A stretch of DNA of 64,000 nt from the IMG/VR virus record IMGVR_UViG_3300024308_000023, positions 1 through 64,000 of that record; one strand, 5' to 3'. Positions within the stretch are counted from its first letter, which is position 1. Each line of letters opens with the position of its first letter. The translations under genes and the position numbers were made by a program. Source of the stretch: a virus. The notes under the pieces were generated by a model. It was not told where the DNA came from. It made no database searches and saw only the letters and a list, made by a program, of their open reading frames with translations. Shown piece after piece: positions 32,579 to 39,736 of the stretch.

Positions 32579-32762
32579 ATCGGACGAAGGCGATGACGGA
32601 GACTACGGTCCTGATACATCGCAGAACTTCAGAACCTTCCCCTCGGCTAAAGAACTGGCTGAGCGTGAACGATGGCGGAAGAAGCGAGAAGCAGACGCAC
32701 ATATTAGCCGTCAATTTAACTCTTACTTAATTGAATTGTTCAATGCTCAAAATCGGTCTTGA
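32568..32762 (+). CDS. Hypothetical small protein
   Basis: 64 residues, an acidic start (MNFESDEGDDGDYGPDTSQN) then a basic helix (AERERWRKKREADAH). Stop lies in the next -35. Confidence 0.5.
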   Translation: MNFESDEGDDGDYGPDTSQNFRTFPSAKELAERERWRKKREADAHISRQFNSYLIELFNAQNRS

Positions 32763-32787
32763 CTCTAGCTGCTGAACGCGGTATAAT
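32759..32787 (+). promoter_or_regulatory. Early promoter with conserved leader
   Basis: -35 TTGACT, -10 TATAAT, 17-bp spacer, then GAGCGATCAAGA and AGGAG. Confidence 0.8.
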
Positions 32788-32810
32788 GAGCGATCAAGAC
32801 AGGAGATTAC

Positions 32811-33032
32811 ATGGCTGAAAATGAAACTCGCATCCGAACTAATAAGTTCGATGTAGAATGGCAGTTCGCAAAAAGGTGCTGGACCTGGCTAAGCCAAGGG
32901 CTGGATACCCCTCAACCTGCTGTACCTAACTACTCTATCTGGAAGGTAGTTAATGGTAAGGAAACTTTCAGCGGGTCTAAGCCCATTAGCCCAAAACGAG
33001 TATCTTGTGCAGGAGTAGTTTTGTTCCCATGA
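32811..33032 (+). CDS. Hypothetical small protein
   Basis: 73 residues, basic, MAENETRIRTNKFDVEWQFA. First gene of the operon at 32.8-35.4 kb. Confidence 0.55.
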   Translation: MAENETRIRTNKFDVEWQFAKRCWTWLSQGLDTPQPAVPNYSIWKVVNGKETFSGSKPISPKRVSCAGVVLFP

Positions 33033-33217
33033 GTTACGCGATTATGATAAATAAGCTGGATCGTAAAGGTTGGGTGCTAGCGGAGCAGGGGGTTACCCAT
33101 CCGTTTTATGACCAGAAACCAGCAGCTACCAGAGCCTGCGATACGTTCAAAGAACTTTTCGGTGAAAAGAACGTGAAGCTTTTTAAGGAGATTGAAGTTG
33201 GAACAGTGGCAGATTAA
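33029..33217 (+). CDS. Hypothetical small protein
   Basis: 62 residues, MSYAIMINKLDRKGWVLAEQ. ATGA overlap with the preceding gene. Confidence 0.55.
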   Translation: MSYAIMINKLDRKGWVLAEQGVTHPFYDQKPAATRACDTFKELFGEKNVKLFKEIEVGTVAD

Positions 33218-33374
33218 GGCGATCGCAGCAGTTGAGGCAGGCCGTGATGCCTTTATTCGTGACATAAATATTGCAGCGGATAAGTATCTGGAGGATATTG
33301 CATCAGGTAATAGGGAAGATTGGCACGAATTGGAAGCCGAGGATGTTATCCAGTGGCTGTGGGAGAGCGCATGA
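33192..33374 (+). CDS. Hypothetical small acidic protein
   Basis: 60 residues from TTG 33192 (AAGGAG upstream). QIKAIAAVEAGRDAFIRDIN, helical. Overlaps both neighbours. Confidence 0.5.
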   Translation: MKLEQWQIKAIAAVEAGRDAFIRDINIAADKYLEDIASGNREDWHELEAEDVIQWLWESA

Positions 33375-33580
33375 GCGAGTCTGTTCGTAAACTAAAGTTA
33401 CTAGGAATATTCCTCCTAGTGATGGGTATTCTTGCCGTTGTTTACTACTTAGTAGTAATAGTTTTACTCGTAGTCATTTATTATCCGCTAGCATGGCTGC
33501 TGGGACCTGTAGCTGCCCAGTGGGCGACAGGAATTGGTGGATTTATTTTCTTTCTTTGGCTTATTTGGAGGGACCTGTGA
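33371..33580 (+). CDS. Membrane protein, two helices
   Basis: 69 residues. LLGIFLLVMGILAVVYYLVV and GIGGFIFFLWLIW. Start overlaps the previous stop (ATGA). Confidence 0.6.
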   Translation: MSESVRKLKLLGIFLLVMGILAVVYYLVVIVLLVVIYYPLAWLLGPVAAQWATGIGGFIFFLWLIWRDL

Positions 33581-33753
33581 AGATTTTCACTACGGGCGGT
33601 ATATACGCCCACAATCTCGAAGCTAGAGGGCAGAGGATGTTAGATGATTTGGGACGATACTTACGAGACAAAAAGCTCACGACAGCCGATGTCGAATTCT
33701 TCCAATCCACAGAGAGCCACTGCGTTATCCTCACGGCAATTGTTAAACACTGA
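33577..33753 (+). CDS. Hypothetical small protein
   Basis: 58 residues from GTG 33577, KIFTTGGIYAHNLEARGQRM. Not recognised. Confidence 0.5.
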   Translation: MKIFTTGGIYAHNLEARGQRMLDDLGRYLRDKKLTTADVEFFQSTESHCVILTAIVKH

Positions 33754-33781
33754 TTTACTGCCCTCAGGTCCTACCGGCGCT

Positions 33782-34315
33782 ATGGCTAGCATATATGGCC
33801 GTCCAGTGATTGGTTACCGAGGAGTTTGGTACGAAGAGAAGTTGCTTTTCGGGTCCGGCAAAGTTGATATTGATTGCTATGATAAGGCTTACCAGTTCCT
33901 AGGTACTCTATATAATATGCGTGTTCCTGAGTGCCAGCTACCTAGAAGCACACGACTGGTTAGACCCAGTAGTCGTACAAGTCCGGCTACTAGACGAGAA
34001 GTGGCAAAAAAGCGTGAAATTGTAGAGCGAATAAACGAAAAATTTCGTGATAATGCTATACAGAAAGCCTCTATTAAAGAGGTAGTTTCCGCTACCCCAA
34101 AGCAGCCTGTAGTAGATATAAAGCTACGCTTAGACTTCTGGAACTATCCTGACTGGGATAAATCTGGTAATCTAAAGGACGGTGCTCAGCCTTTTTGGAT
34201 GTTCGATAATGTTGAGCCTAAGCCAGATCCTGTACCCGAACCGCCAAAGCCTACACACAAGCGCGTAGTCAAGAAAGTCGCGGGTGTAGAAGTTATTATT
34301 ATGGAGCCACTATGA
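33782..34315 (+). CDS. Hypothetical protein
   Basis: 177 residues from ATG 33782. The frame is open further upstream, so the start is uncertain. Basic coil (TRREVAKKREIVERINEKFR) then a Pro-rich segment (EPKPDPVPEPPKP) before a basic end. Not recognised. Confidence 0.5.
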   Translation: MASIYGRPVIGYRGVWYEEKLLFGSGKVDIDCYDKAYQFLGTLYNMRVPECQLPRSTRLVRPSSRTSPATRREVAKKREIVERINEKFRDNAIQKASIKEVVSATPKQPVVDIKLRLDFWNYPDWDKSGNLKDGAQPFWMFDNVEPKPDPVPEPPKPTHKRVVKKVAGVEVIIMEPL

Positions 34316-34485
34316 AGAAAACCTCGGCTGAATGGATGAAGACTGAGAAATATCGCTCGCTAGTGATCTTTGACCCGGATGGTTGGGATCGCAGGAACTT
34401 TGAGCGTTCCTGGAATGAAGAAATTACAGAAGAGGAGTTCGAACGACGTGTTTGCCTATCTACCACCGTTTTTAAGTCGCTTTAA
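34312..34485 (+). CDS. Hypothetical small protein
   Basis: 57 residues, MKKTSAEWMKTEKYRSLVIF, charged. ATGA overlap with the preceding gene. Confidence 0.55.
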   Translation: MKKTSAEWMKTEKYRSLVIFDPDGWDRRNFERSWNEEITEEEFERRVCLSTTVFKSL

Positions 34486-34660
34486 AGGTAATTTCTTTTT
34501 CGATACCTTTATGTTGGGGTTAGGCTTAGCTATACTGGCTATGGTATCTCTAGGGGTAGTATCGGTTATTATGCGCTTCTTCGGACAGGAAGTAGGTGTC
34601 ATTGCTCTTATTGCCTTCTGTATTTCTTTTATTTTCAATCTCTTTAAAAGGATTCCTTAA
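34448..34660 (+). CDS. Membrane protein, two helices
   Basis: 70 residues from GTG 34448 with GAGGAG upstream. FFFDTFMLGLGLAILAMVSL and VGVIALIAFCISFIFNLF. Overlaps the preceding gene by 38 nt. Confidence 0.55.
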   Translation: MFAYLPPFLSRFKGNFFFDTFMLGLGLAILAMVSLGVVSVIMRFFGQEVGVIALIAFCISFIFNLFKRIP

Positions 34661-34824
34661 TGGCTTTTCTCAATAACGAACTCCAGGCTCGCACGTACCG
34701 CAATATCGCCACTAAGGCTCTGGATGAAGTAGTTCGTCTGGACAATCTGGACCCTGAATTTATCGTCCATCTTACTAAGTTGGAAGGTGCTCTGGATAAT
34801 CTCTACAATATGGCTCGCAAATGA
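34660..34824 (+). CDS. Hypothetical small helical protein
   Basis: 54 residues, MAFLNNELQARTYRNIATKA. TAATG and ATGA overlaps with both neighbours. Confidence 0.6.
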   Translation: MAFLNNELQARTYRNIATKALDEVVRLDNLDPEFIVHLTKLEGALDNLYNMARK

Positions 34825-35156
34825 CTTGTAGAGAGGACATTCGTCTATCTGGCAAGCCTTACCCTAGGTCTTGTCCAATATGTAAATTCGGTCCGTGCCC
34901 TAGAGGCCACGATTACGGGAAAATTAAGTTGAAAGATCAATACGCAGTAGTTTATGAAAATAGCTACACAGAAGGCACTGGATATGACACCTCCACTGTC
35001 AGGTACGAAACCCTGAAATATTTTGATACGGAGCAGCAACTAAAAGAGTTTCTAGTCCAAGAAAGCGTCAAGACGTATACTAAATGTAACATCAAGCGTA
35101 TTATTAAATTCCAGGAACTTAAAGCTACTACCACTGTGGAGGTCACTCTTGTTTAA
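34821..35156 (+). CDS. Hypothetical protein with N-terminal Cys cluster
   Basis: 111 residues. TCREDIRLSGKPYPRSCPIC and GPCPRGH suggest a small zinc site. The rest is alpha/beta. Not recognised. Confidence 0.55.
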   Translation: MTCREDIRLSGKPYPRSCPICKFGPCPRGHDYGKIKLKDQYAVVYENSYTEGTGYDTSTVRYETLKYFDTEQQLKEFLVQESVKTYTKCNIKRIIKFQELKATTTVEVTLV

Positions 35157-35403
35157 ATTTCTTTCAGATGGGCCTTTATACCTTCGTATTCCGGCCTATT
35201 TCACTCTCGGTACACTAGCAACCGCTATTGTACTAACTCTAGTAATTGCTGTCATCGCTTTCGCGATTTCTCTGGGTTGGTGGGGTTTTCTATTTATCTT
35301 CGCACTGATTGGGGGACTTGTAGTTACTTGTGCAGCTCTTACCGCTATCGAGCATGAAAAGCTAGAGAAAGAGGCGCGGGAAAAGAGGCAGCAACGCCTA
35401 TAA
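35149..35403 (+). CDS. Membrane protein, two helices
   Basis: 84 residues from TTG 35149. LGTLATAIVLTLVIAVIAFA and GFLFIFALIGGLVVTCAALT, then a charged Glu/Arg tail. Confidence 0.6.
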   Translation: MFKFLSDGPLYLRIPAYFTLGTLATAIVLTLVIAVIAFAISLGWWGFLFIFALIGGLVVTCAALTAIEHEKLEKEAREKRQQRL

Positions 35404-35409
35404 AAGCTC

Positions 35410-35438
35410 TTGACTCCGTGTCTTATGTCTTATATAAT
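35410..35438 (+). promoter_or_regulatory. Early promoter inside an 11-bp inverted repeat
   Basis: -35 TTGACT, -10 TATAAT, 17-bp spacer, GAGGCATCAAGA leader. CTCCGTGTCTT and AAGACACGGAG flank the -10, so the leader can fold back on the promoter region or act as an operator. Confidence 0.75.
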
Positions 35439-35464
35439 GAGGCATCAAGACACGGAGATTTTTT

Positions 35465-35749
35465 ATGCTTTCGGACGATATTCGACAGAAGATTATAGAC
35501 TGGTTCCACCTTGAAGTTCAGGGCGGAACTTGTGAAGACGTCTTCAGTCTTTTTGACAAGATGATTGACGAAGGTGTACTTGAGCAGGAGTTTTTCGATG
35601 CTCATGAGGGAAATATTTGCACTCTGGTAGACTCTTTGTGGTTTACCTGTCAAGGCTGTGGTTGGACTATGCCTATCGAAGAGCAAGATGAGCGCGGTGA
35701 TTGGCACTGCAAGCAGTGTATGGACGAGGAGCACGGATATGACGATTAA
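35465..35749 (+). CDS. Zinc-ribbon hypothetical protein
   Basis: 94 residues, acidic. CQGCGWTMPIEE and WHCKQCMDE give two CxxC pairs about 23 residues apart, a likely zinc ribbon at the C-terminus. Overlaps the next gene. Confidence 0.6.
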   Translation: MLSDDIRQKIIDWFHLEVQGGTCEDVFSLFDKMIDEGVLEQEFFDAHEGNICTLVDSLWFTCQGCGWTMPIEEQDERGDWHCKQCMDEEHGYDD

Positions 35750-35930
35750 TGAAGTAATTGATGATCTTCGTCGTATTGCCGCAGAAGATGCTAAAAGTTG
35801 GTATCCCGGCAAAGAGAAGACTCGTGCTGAAATCATCGTAAGCTACATCGAGTATCTTGAGAAGCGTAATGCACAACTCAATGCCGATCTTTCAAATCTA
35901 CTCTGGAAGGACACGAAATGGGGCGCTTGA
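35739..35930 (+). CDS. Hypothetical small helical protein
   Basis: 63 residues, MTINEVIDDLRRIAAEDAKS, ending in a coiled coil (YIEYLEKRNAQLNADL). Not recognised. Confidence 0.55.
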   Translation: MTINEVIDDLRRIAAEDAKSWYPGKEKTRAEIIVSYIEYLEKRNAQLNADLSNLLWKDTKWGA

Positions 35931-36067
35931 CCGATATTCATCCCGTAGACTATATTATTGACCATTGGCCTAGCCCGGAGCTGAAGCCCATTCACTGGGG
36001 CTATAAAGCTGGCGGACTTATTTTCTGCCTCGCTTGGGCTGGACTTATTATTGGAGCATTGCTTTGA
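35918..36067 (+). CDS. Small single-pass membrane protein
   Basis: 49 residues. C-terminal helix AGGLIFCLAWAGLIIGALL. GGAAGG precedes ATG 35918. Overlaps both neighbours. Confidence 0.55.
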   Translation: MGRLTDIHPVDYIIDHWPSPELKPIHWGYKAGGLIFCLAWAGLIIGALL

Positions 36068-36384
36068 AGATTATAATTAAACGAACCGAACCTTTTCCAT
36101 ATTCCCACAATGACTATAACGAATGGGTGCAGCCTACTCATAAGTTTATGGTATATGTAGAGGAGACTAAACTTAAAAATAAGATAGCCGAATTTACCAA
36201 GGAGTCAGAAGCTCTAGGTTTCGTGGAACCTTTCAAGCGGGCAGGCGCAGAAATTATCACTAGCTGGAAGAGGTCTTTCCGAGTGACTACTACGGTTGTC
36301 GCTAATACGGAGGAAGAGGCTCTTGACCGTCTCTGCGGTGATGACATTGAGGCCCGAAAGCTAGCGGTGGTTGTAACTGTATGA
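36064..36384 (+). CDS. Hypothetical protein
   Basis: 106 residues from TTG 36064, alpha/beta, basic. Overlaps both neighbours by 4 nt. Not recognised. Confidence 0.5.
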   Translation: MKIIIKRTEPFPYSHNDYNEWVQPTHKFMVYVEETKLKNKIAEFTKESEALGFVEPFKRAGAEIITSWKRSFRVTTTVVANTEEEALDRLCGDDIEARKLAVVVTV

Positions 36385-36833
36385 TTAAGATGTATGCCAT
36401 TTTCTGCCGAGAAACTCTCTCGCAGATGAAATTTGAAGGTAAGCTAGCCGCTCAGGCAGGACACGCTTACCTACATGCTTGGTGGGATGCAGAGGATCGC
36501 ACTAATTCAGAACATGAAGAAGCCCCAGGATTTCTAGGGTATGATTATTGCGATACTATGGATGACTACCGTAACGGTGACGATGCCCGTAAGATCGCTC
36601 TAGTAGTAGATACTGTACAGGACCTGGAACACTTATATGAACTTTATAAGCCGTACATGGGTGCTACTATTGTGGATGATTGTGGCTATACTGTGTTTGA
36701 GTGTACCACTACCACCGCCGTTGGTCTAGGTCCTGTTAACGATGAGTGGTTTAGAGAGGACGGCCACCCTCAGCTACTTAAAAGCCTTTACACTCTTAGA
36801 AACGAGATTCACCGAAATGCCAACAGCGCCTGA
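36381..36833 (+). CDS. Peptidyl-tRNA hydrolase, Pth2 family
   Basis: 150 residues. MYAIFCRETLSQMKFEGKLA and AAQAGHAYLHAWW match the Pth2 start (KxxxGKxAAQxxHA). Then KIALVVDTVQDLEHLYELYK, IVDDCGYTVFECTTTTAVGL and the GP that closes the Pth2 fold. These enzymes free tRNA from peptidyl-tRNA dropped by stalled ribosomes. Pth2 is normally archaeal and eukaryotic, with scattered bacterial and phage members; bacteria use unrelated Pth. Together with the tmRNA and tRNAs here it suggests a phage translation-rescue kit. Start overlaps the previous gene by ATGA. Confidence 0.8.
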   Translation: MIKMYAIFCRETLSQMKFEGKLAAQAGHAYLHAWWDAEDRTNSEHEEAPGFLGYDYCDTMDDYRNGDDARKIALVVDTVQDLEHLYELYKPYMGATIVDDCGYTVFECTTTTAVGLGPVNDEWFREDGHPQLLKSLYTLRNEIHRNANSA

Positions 36834-37023
36834 TTACCTCAGAGACGAGTGGGGAACTGATGAAAGCCAAGCTATCACTTACTTAGAGGGTAGAGGCTTT
36901 AAGCTCACTCGTGATTGGCTGTGGAAGATGCCAGTAAATAGAGCGAGCCTTACTCCAAAAGAGGTAAGCGCTATTGACTTTCTAATTATGGAATGGGATT
37001 ATGGAGGACTTGACCTTGATTGA
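36817..37023 (+). CDS. Hypothetical small protein
   Basis: 68 residues, MPTAPDYLRDEWGTDESQAI, acidic. Overlaps both neighbours. Confidence 0.55.
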   Translation: MPTAPDYLRDEWGTDESQAITYLEGRGFKLTRDWLWKMPVNRASLTPKEVSAIDFLIMEWDYGGLDLD

Positions 37024-37192
37024 AGATGATGCAGAAGCCCGTATCTTGAAGGCGCTAGCAGATGCTAAGCGTTTTGGAGAGGATTTTACCAAGGTACGTA
37101 CAGAGGACTTAGACATTTGGGTTAATGCTCTAGAAGATGCTCTCAAGGGGCTAGAAGCGGGCTTGACTCGTATCGAGGAATGCTTTAACTAA
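37001..37192 (+). CDS. Hypothetical small acidic helical protein
   Basis: 63 residues, MEDLTLIEDDAEARILKALA. Ends just before the next promoter. Confidence 0.6.
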   Translation: MEDLTLIEDDAEARILKALADAKRFGEDFTKVRTEDLDIWVNALEDALKGLEAGLTRIEECFN

Positions 37193-37195
37193 GTA

Positions 37196-37224
37196 TTGAC
37201 TTGACCCGCTTATCGCGATATAAT
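37196..37224 (+). promoter_or_regulatory. Early promoter with conserved leader
   Basis: -35 TTGACT, -10 TATAAT, 17-bp spacer, then GAGTCATCAAGAACGGAGA. Confidence 0.8.
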
Positions 37225-37250
37225 GAGTCATCAAGAACGGAGAAATAACT

Positions 37251-37580
37251 ATGGCACAGACTTATACCGACGCTCAGATTGAAGAACTCAAGTCTGTGCC
37301 GAAGATGAACTATGAGATTGCTACCGTATTTGCAGAAAAGCACAATATTGGTGTCCGAAGTGTTATCGCGAAGGCGAAGTCGCTCGAAATTCCTTACGAG
37401 ACGAAGGCCCCTGGCGATAAGAAGAAGTCGGCTGTCAAGAAGAAGACCAAGGCTGACATTATCAAGGAGTTCTACGGTGCTTACTATGGCCCGGAACTGC
37501 CCTCGCTGCCTAGCATGACTGTTACCGACCTCGAAAAGCTGACCAATTATCTCATTGCGGTCAATGCTACCGATGCCTAA
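37251..37580 (+). CDS. RSVIAK-family DNA-binding candidate
   Basis: 109 residues. YTDAQIEELKSVPKMNYEIA, then the HTH-like AEKHNIGVRSVIAKAKSLEI, then a Lys-rich linker and KADIIKEFYG. It shares this plan with 38140-38490 and the A2-like 21680-22087. Many large phages carry such proteins, role unclear. Single-gene transcription unit. Confidence 0.65.
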   Translation: MAQTYTDAQIEELKSVPKMNYEIATVFAEKHNIGVRSVIAKAKSLEIPYETKAPGDKKKSAVKKKTKADIIKEFYGAYYGPELPSLPSMTVTDLEKLTNYLIAVNATDA

Positions 37581-37588
37581 CTTAGCTA

Positions 37589-37617
37589 TTGACTTCTACT
37601 GTTGACTGTTGTATAAT
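37589..37617 (+). promoter_or_regulatory. Early promoter with RBS hairpin
   Basis: -35 TTGACT, -10 TATAAT, 17-bp spacer. GGACCCTC and GAGGGTCC right after the -10 form a hairpin that buries GGAGGG next to ATG 37642. Confidence 0.75.
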
Positions 37618-37641
37618 GGACCCTCAATAAACGGAGGGTCC

Positions 37642-37794
37642 ATGCACAGGTTAGATTACTTTAAGCAACTGGCAACCCGGCTGTTCCCTAGTGATATGGA
37701 CGACGCGGAATTTCTGAAATATCTTATAGAGCTGGATAAATGGGATGATAACCGGACCAAAGAAGCTAGTGAAGATGGCAGTCTTTCTGACTAA
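37642..37794 (+). CDS. Hypothetical small acidic protein
   Basis: 50 residues, MHRLDYFKQLATRLFPSDMD. Its ribosome site lies in a hairpin, so translation may be controlled. Overlaps the next gene. Confidence 0.55.
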   Translation: MHRLDYFKQLATRLFPSDMDDAEFLKYLIELDKWDDNRTKEASEDGSLSD

Positions 37795-38143
37795 TGTTCT
37801 AAACATTGAGAAAGATTTCACTCTGGAAATCAAGCGTAAAAAGCTGAGCGATGTTAGCGCTGAATGTCTTCGCATTGATGATTCCGAGTTCGAGATTAAT
37901 CTGTCAAAGAATGCTGTATCAACGGATATCGAGCTTCTTGGGCACGAAATGGTTCACCTCAAGCAATACCTAGAGGGTAGGCTTATTGATGGGGGACCAA
38001 TCCCGGAAGGGTATCTATATCACTGGGAGGAAAAGCCCTATGTTTGCGGCAAGCTTATGGACGATTATTTCCTGTGTCCTTGGGAAATGGAAGCACGTGC
38101 GCTAGAGGCGTACCTAAGTTATCGGTGGACGAGTAGGAAATGA
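37775..38143 (+). CDS. Zincin-like metallopeptidase
   Basis: 122 residues. IELLGHEMVHLKQYLEGRL carries HExxH, and WEMEARALEAYL supplies a downstream Glu in the gluzincin manner. Similar short proteins occur in large phages. The substrate is unknown; it may cut a host regulator. Starts within the previous gene and ends in an ATGA overlap. Confidence 0.7.
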   Translation: MAVFLTNVLNIEKDFTLEIKRKKLSDVSAECLRIDDSEFEINLSKNAVSTDIELLGHEMVHLKQYLEGRLIDGGPIPEGYLYHWEEKPYVCGKLMDDYFLCPWEMEARALEAYLSYRWTSRK

Positions 38144-38490
38144 GCTATACAGAAGAACTAACAAAACAGATTATAGCTGAGTATGAAGCTAACCCGACGC
38201 GAGAAACAGTAGATGCTATTGCTGCTCGTATCGGTAAAAGTGCGCGTTCCGTAATCGCAAAACTAGCGGCGGCGCATGTGTATCAGACTCCTCAGCGACT
38301 TACTAAAACTGGCGAGGCCATCGTCAAGAAAGAAGAGCTTGTAGCTGATATCGAGCGCTGGCTCGAAATCGAGGCTCCTAGCCTGGCTAAAACGGGTAAA
38401 CTGGAGTTGAAACGACTCCATACAGCCTTAGCGGAGATATTCCAGGATGAACTTCAAGAAGGCGAATTGGATAGCAGCACAGATGCCTAA
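38140..38490 (+). CDS. RSVIAK-family DNA-binding candidate
   Basis: 116 residues. YTEELTKQIIAEYEANPTRE, the HTH-like AARIGKSARSVIAKLAAAHV, then KKEELVADIERWLEIEA. Close in pattern to families seen in many large phages and to the paralogues at 37251 and 21680. Confidence 0.65.
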   Translation: MSYTEELTKQIIAEYEANPTRETVDAIAARIGKSARSVIAKLAAAHVYQTPQRLTKTGEAIVKKEELVADIERWLEIEAPSLAKTGKLELKRLHTALAEIFQDELQEGELDSSTDA

Positions 38491-38641
38491 GGGCACTGAT
38501 CCAGAAGACGTGCTGGACGTACTGCTAGGAAATATTACTAATCCGAGCGAATTTGTCGCTCAAGTGCAAATGCTTGCAGATGAATACGATACTGATTTCG
38601 ATAAGCACACTGGCAAGCTACAGAGATATTACAATGACTGA
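38447..38641 (+). CDS. Hypothetical small acidic protein
   Basis: 64 residues, MNFKKANWIAAQMPKGTDPE. Overlaps both neighbours. Confidence 0.5.
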   Translation: MNFKKANWIAAQMPKGTDPEDVLDVLLGNITNPSEFVAQVQMLADEYDTDFDKHTGKLQRYYND

Positions 38642-38846
38642 ATATGAATACATCCAGAAAGAACTGGCACAAGACGAAACTCACCCTTCTGTAGAGGGTA
38701 TCAAAAAGATTCTGGAAGGCAAGCCTCATAGTTTCGAGGACTGGCTAGTAGACTTGGTATGGGATTTACACTATGAGTGGGTTGAGCTTAGCGGTGTACG
38801 TCTACTTGGGGATGCGCAAGGAGAAGTGGCCCCATCTGACGCCTGA
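38634..38846 (+). CDS. Hypothetical small acidic protein
   Basis: 70 residues, MTEYEYIQKELAQDETHPSV. Not recognised. Confidence 0.55.
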   Translation: MTEYEYIQKELAQDETHPSVEGIKKILEGKPHSFEDWLVDLVWDLHYEWVELSGVRLLGDAQGEVAPSDA

Positions 38847-38955
38847 GACCATTCAAGGTTTCATGGACGAGCCGAAATGGCTAGATGACGAGGAAGATCA
38901 AGCTTTCATTGACTGTTTTTATAAATACTTTGAAGCTTGGCATCGCTTAGATTGA
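38812..38955 (+). CDS. Hypothetical small protein
   Basis: 47 residues from ATG 38812 (GGGG upstream); an ATG at 38773 in frame is an alternative. MRKEKWPHLTPETIQGFMDE, acidic. Confidence 0.45.
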   Translation: MRKEKWPHLTPETIQGFMDEPKWLDDEEDQAFIDCFYKYFEAWHRLD

Positions 38956-38958
38956 TTG

Positions 38959-38987
38959 TTGACTTTCTCTGTCCGTCTCAGTATAAT
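38959..38987 (+). promoter_or_regulatory. Early promoter with conserved leader
   Basis: -35 TTGACT, -10 TATAAT, 17-bp spacer, then GAGGCATCAAGAGCGGAGA. Confidence 0.8.
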
Positions 38988-39012
38988 GAGGCATCAAGAG
39001 CGGAGACAGAGC

Positions 39013-39432
39013 ATGAAGTATCCTTCGGATTGGAAAGAAGAACTTTCTAAGAAGCCTATTTGCGGTGTTCTGGCTACAGCTGTGGCTGCGAGCGTAACTT
39101 TTGAGAAGGCTACTGATGCTATCAAGCGTAGTCTTATGCCTTGGCAAAAGCGGCATGGAGGTAAGACATACCCTGAGCAGGTTGCTGAGGCCATGAATAA
39201 GTTGGGTGTTAACTACACTCAGCTTCCTCAGCCAGAGCGCATGACACTGCATAAGTGGCACTCGCTCTATGCTATGCCAAATGTTCACTATATGGTCTGG
39301 ACTTCGGGTCATGTGGTAACTGTGCAAAATGCCTACGCCATGGATCAGTATGAAATTGCTCATATTGACGAGTTTGGTCCGCGTCGCTGCTATGTTAGAG
39401 AAGTTTTCATCATTAACTCAAATGAGTGTTGA
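39013..39432 (+). CDS. Papain-like fold candidate
   Basis: 139 residues. CGVLATAVAASVTFEKATDA gives a Cys at the start of a helix, and MVWTSGHVVTVQNAYAMDQ gives a His on a strand followed by a polar residue, the Cys-His order of papain-like (C39-type) enzymes. Catalysis is not proven. Single-gene unit with its own promoter. Confidence 0.5.
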   Translation: MKYPSDWKEELSKKPICGVLATAVAASVTFEKATDAIKRSLMPWQKRHGGKTYPEQVAEAMNKLGVNYTQLPQPERMTLHKWHSLYAMPNVHYMVWTSGHVVTVQNAYAMDQYEIAHIDEFGPRRCYVREVFIINSNEC

Positions 39433-39457
39433 CTTTAGCTGCCCGCCACGTTATAAT
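39429..39457 (+). promoter_or_regulatory. Early promoter with conserved leader
   Basis: -35 TTGACT, -10 TATAAT, 17-bp spacer, then GAGTCATCAAGAACGGAGA. Confidence 0.8.
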
Positions 39458-39481
39458 GAGTCATCAAGAACGGAGAAAGAC

Positions 39482-39691
39482 ATGGTTCGAATTATTGAGT
39501 TTTCAGAGAGTCCTTTCGGTTTCGGTGCAAAGGACAATTACGGACAGCAAGTGTTCGTAGCCACGTGTGAAGTCAGTGAAGACGGTAAGTATGATGGCTT
39601 CTCTTTCCTAGAAGGTGATGAAGAGCCTATGTCGGGAGTGTTTGATCCCGCAAATTACCGGATCGAAGTTGCGAAGTTGATGGGTTTCTAA
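39482..39691 (+). CDS. Hypothetical small acidic protein
   Basis: 69 residues, MVRIIEFSESPFGFGAKDNY, beta-rich. Last protein gene before the RNA region. Confidence 0.6.
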   Translation: MVRIIEFSESPFGFGAKDNYGQQVFVATCEVSEDGKYDGFSFLEGDEEPMSGVFDPANYRIEVAKLMGF

Positions 39692-39699
39692 AATAATTC

Positions 39700-39728
39700 T
39701 TGACTTGAGACCCTAAAGTTGATATAAT
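39700..39728 (+). promoter_or_regulatory. Promoter of a 1.86-kb non-coding transcription unit
   Basis: -35 TTGACT, -10 TATAAT, 17-bp spacer, GAGACATCAAGA leader, but no GGAG and no gene; next terminator at 41561. Confidence 0.8.
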
Positions 39729-39736
39729 GAGACATC

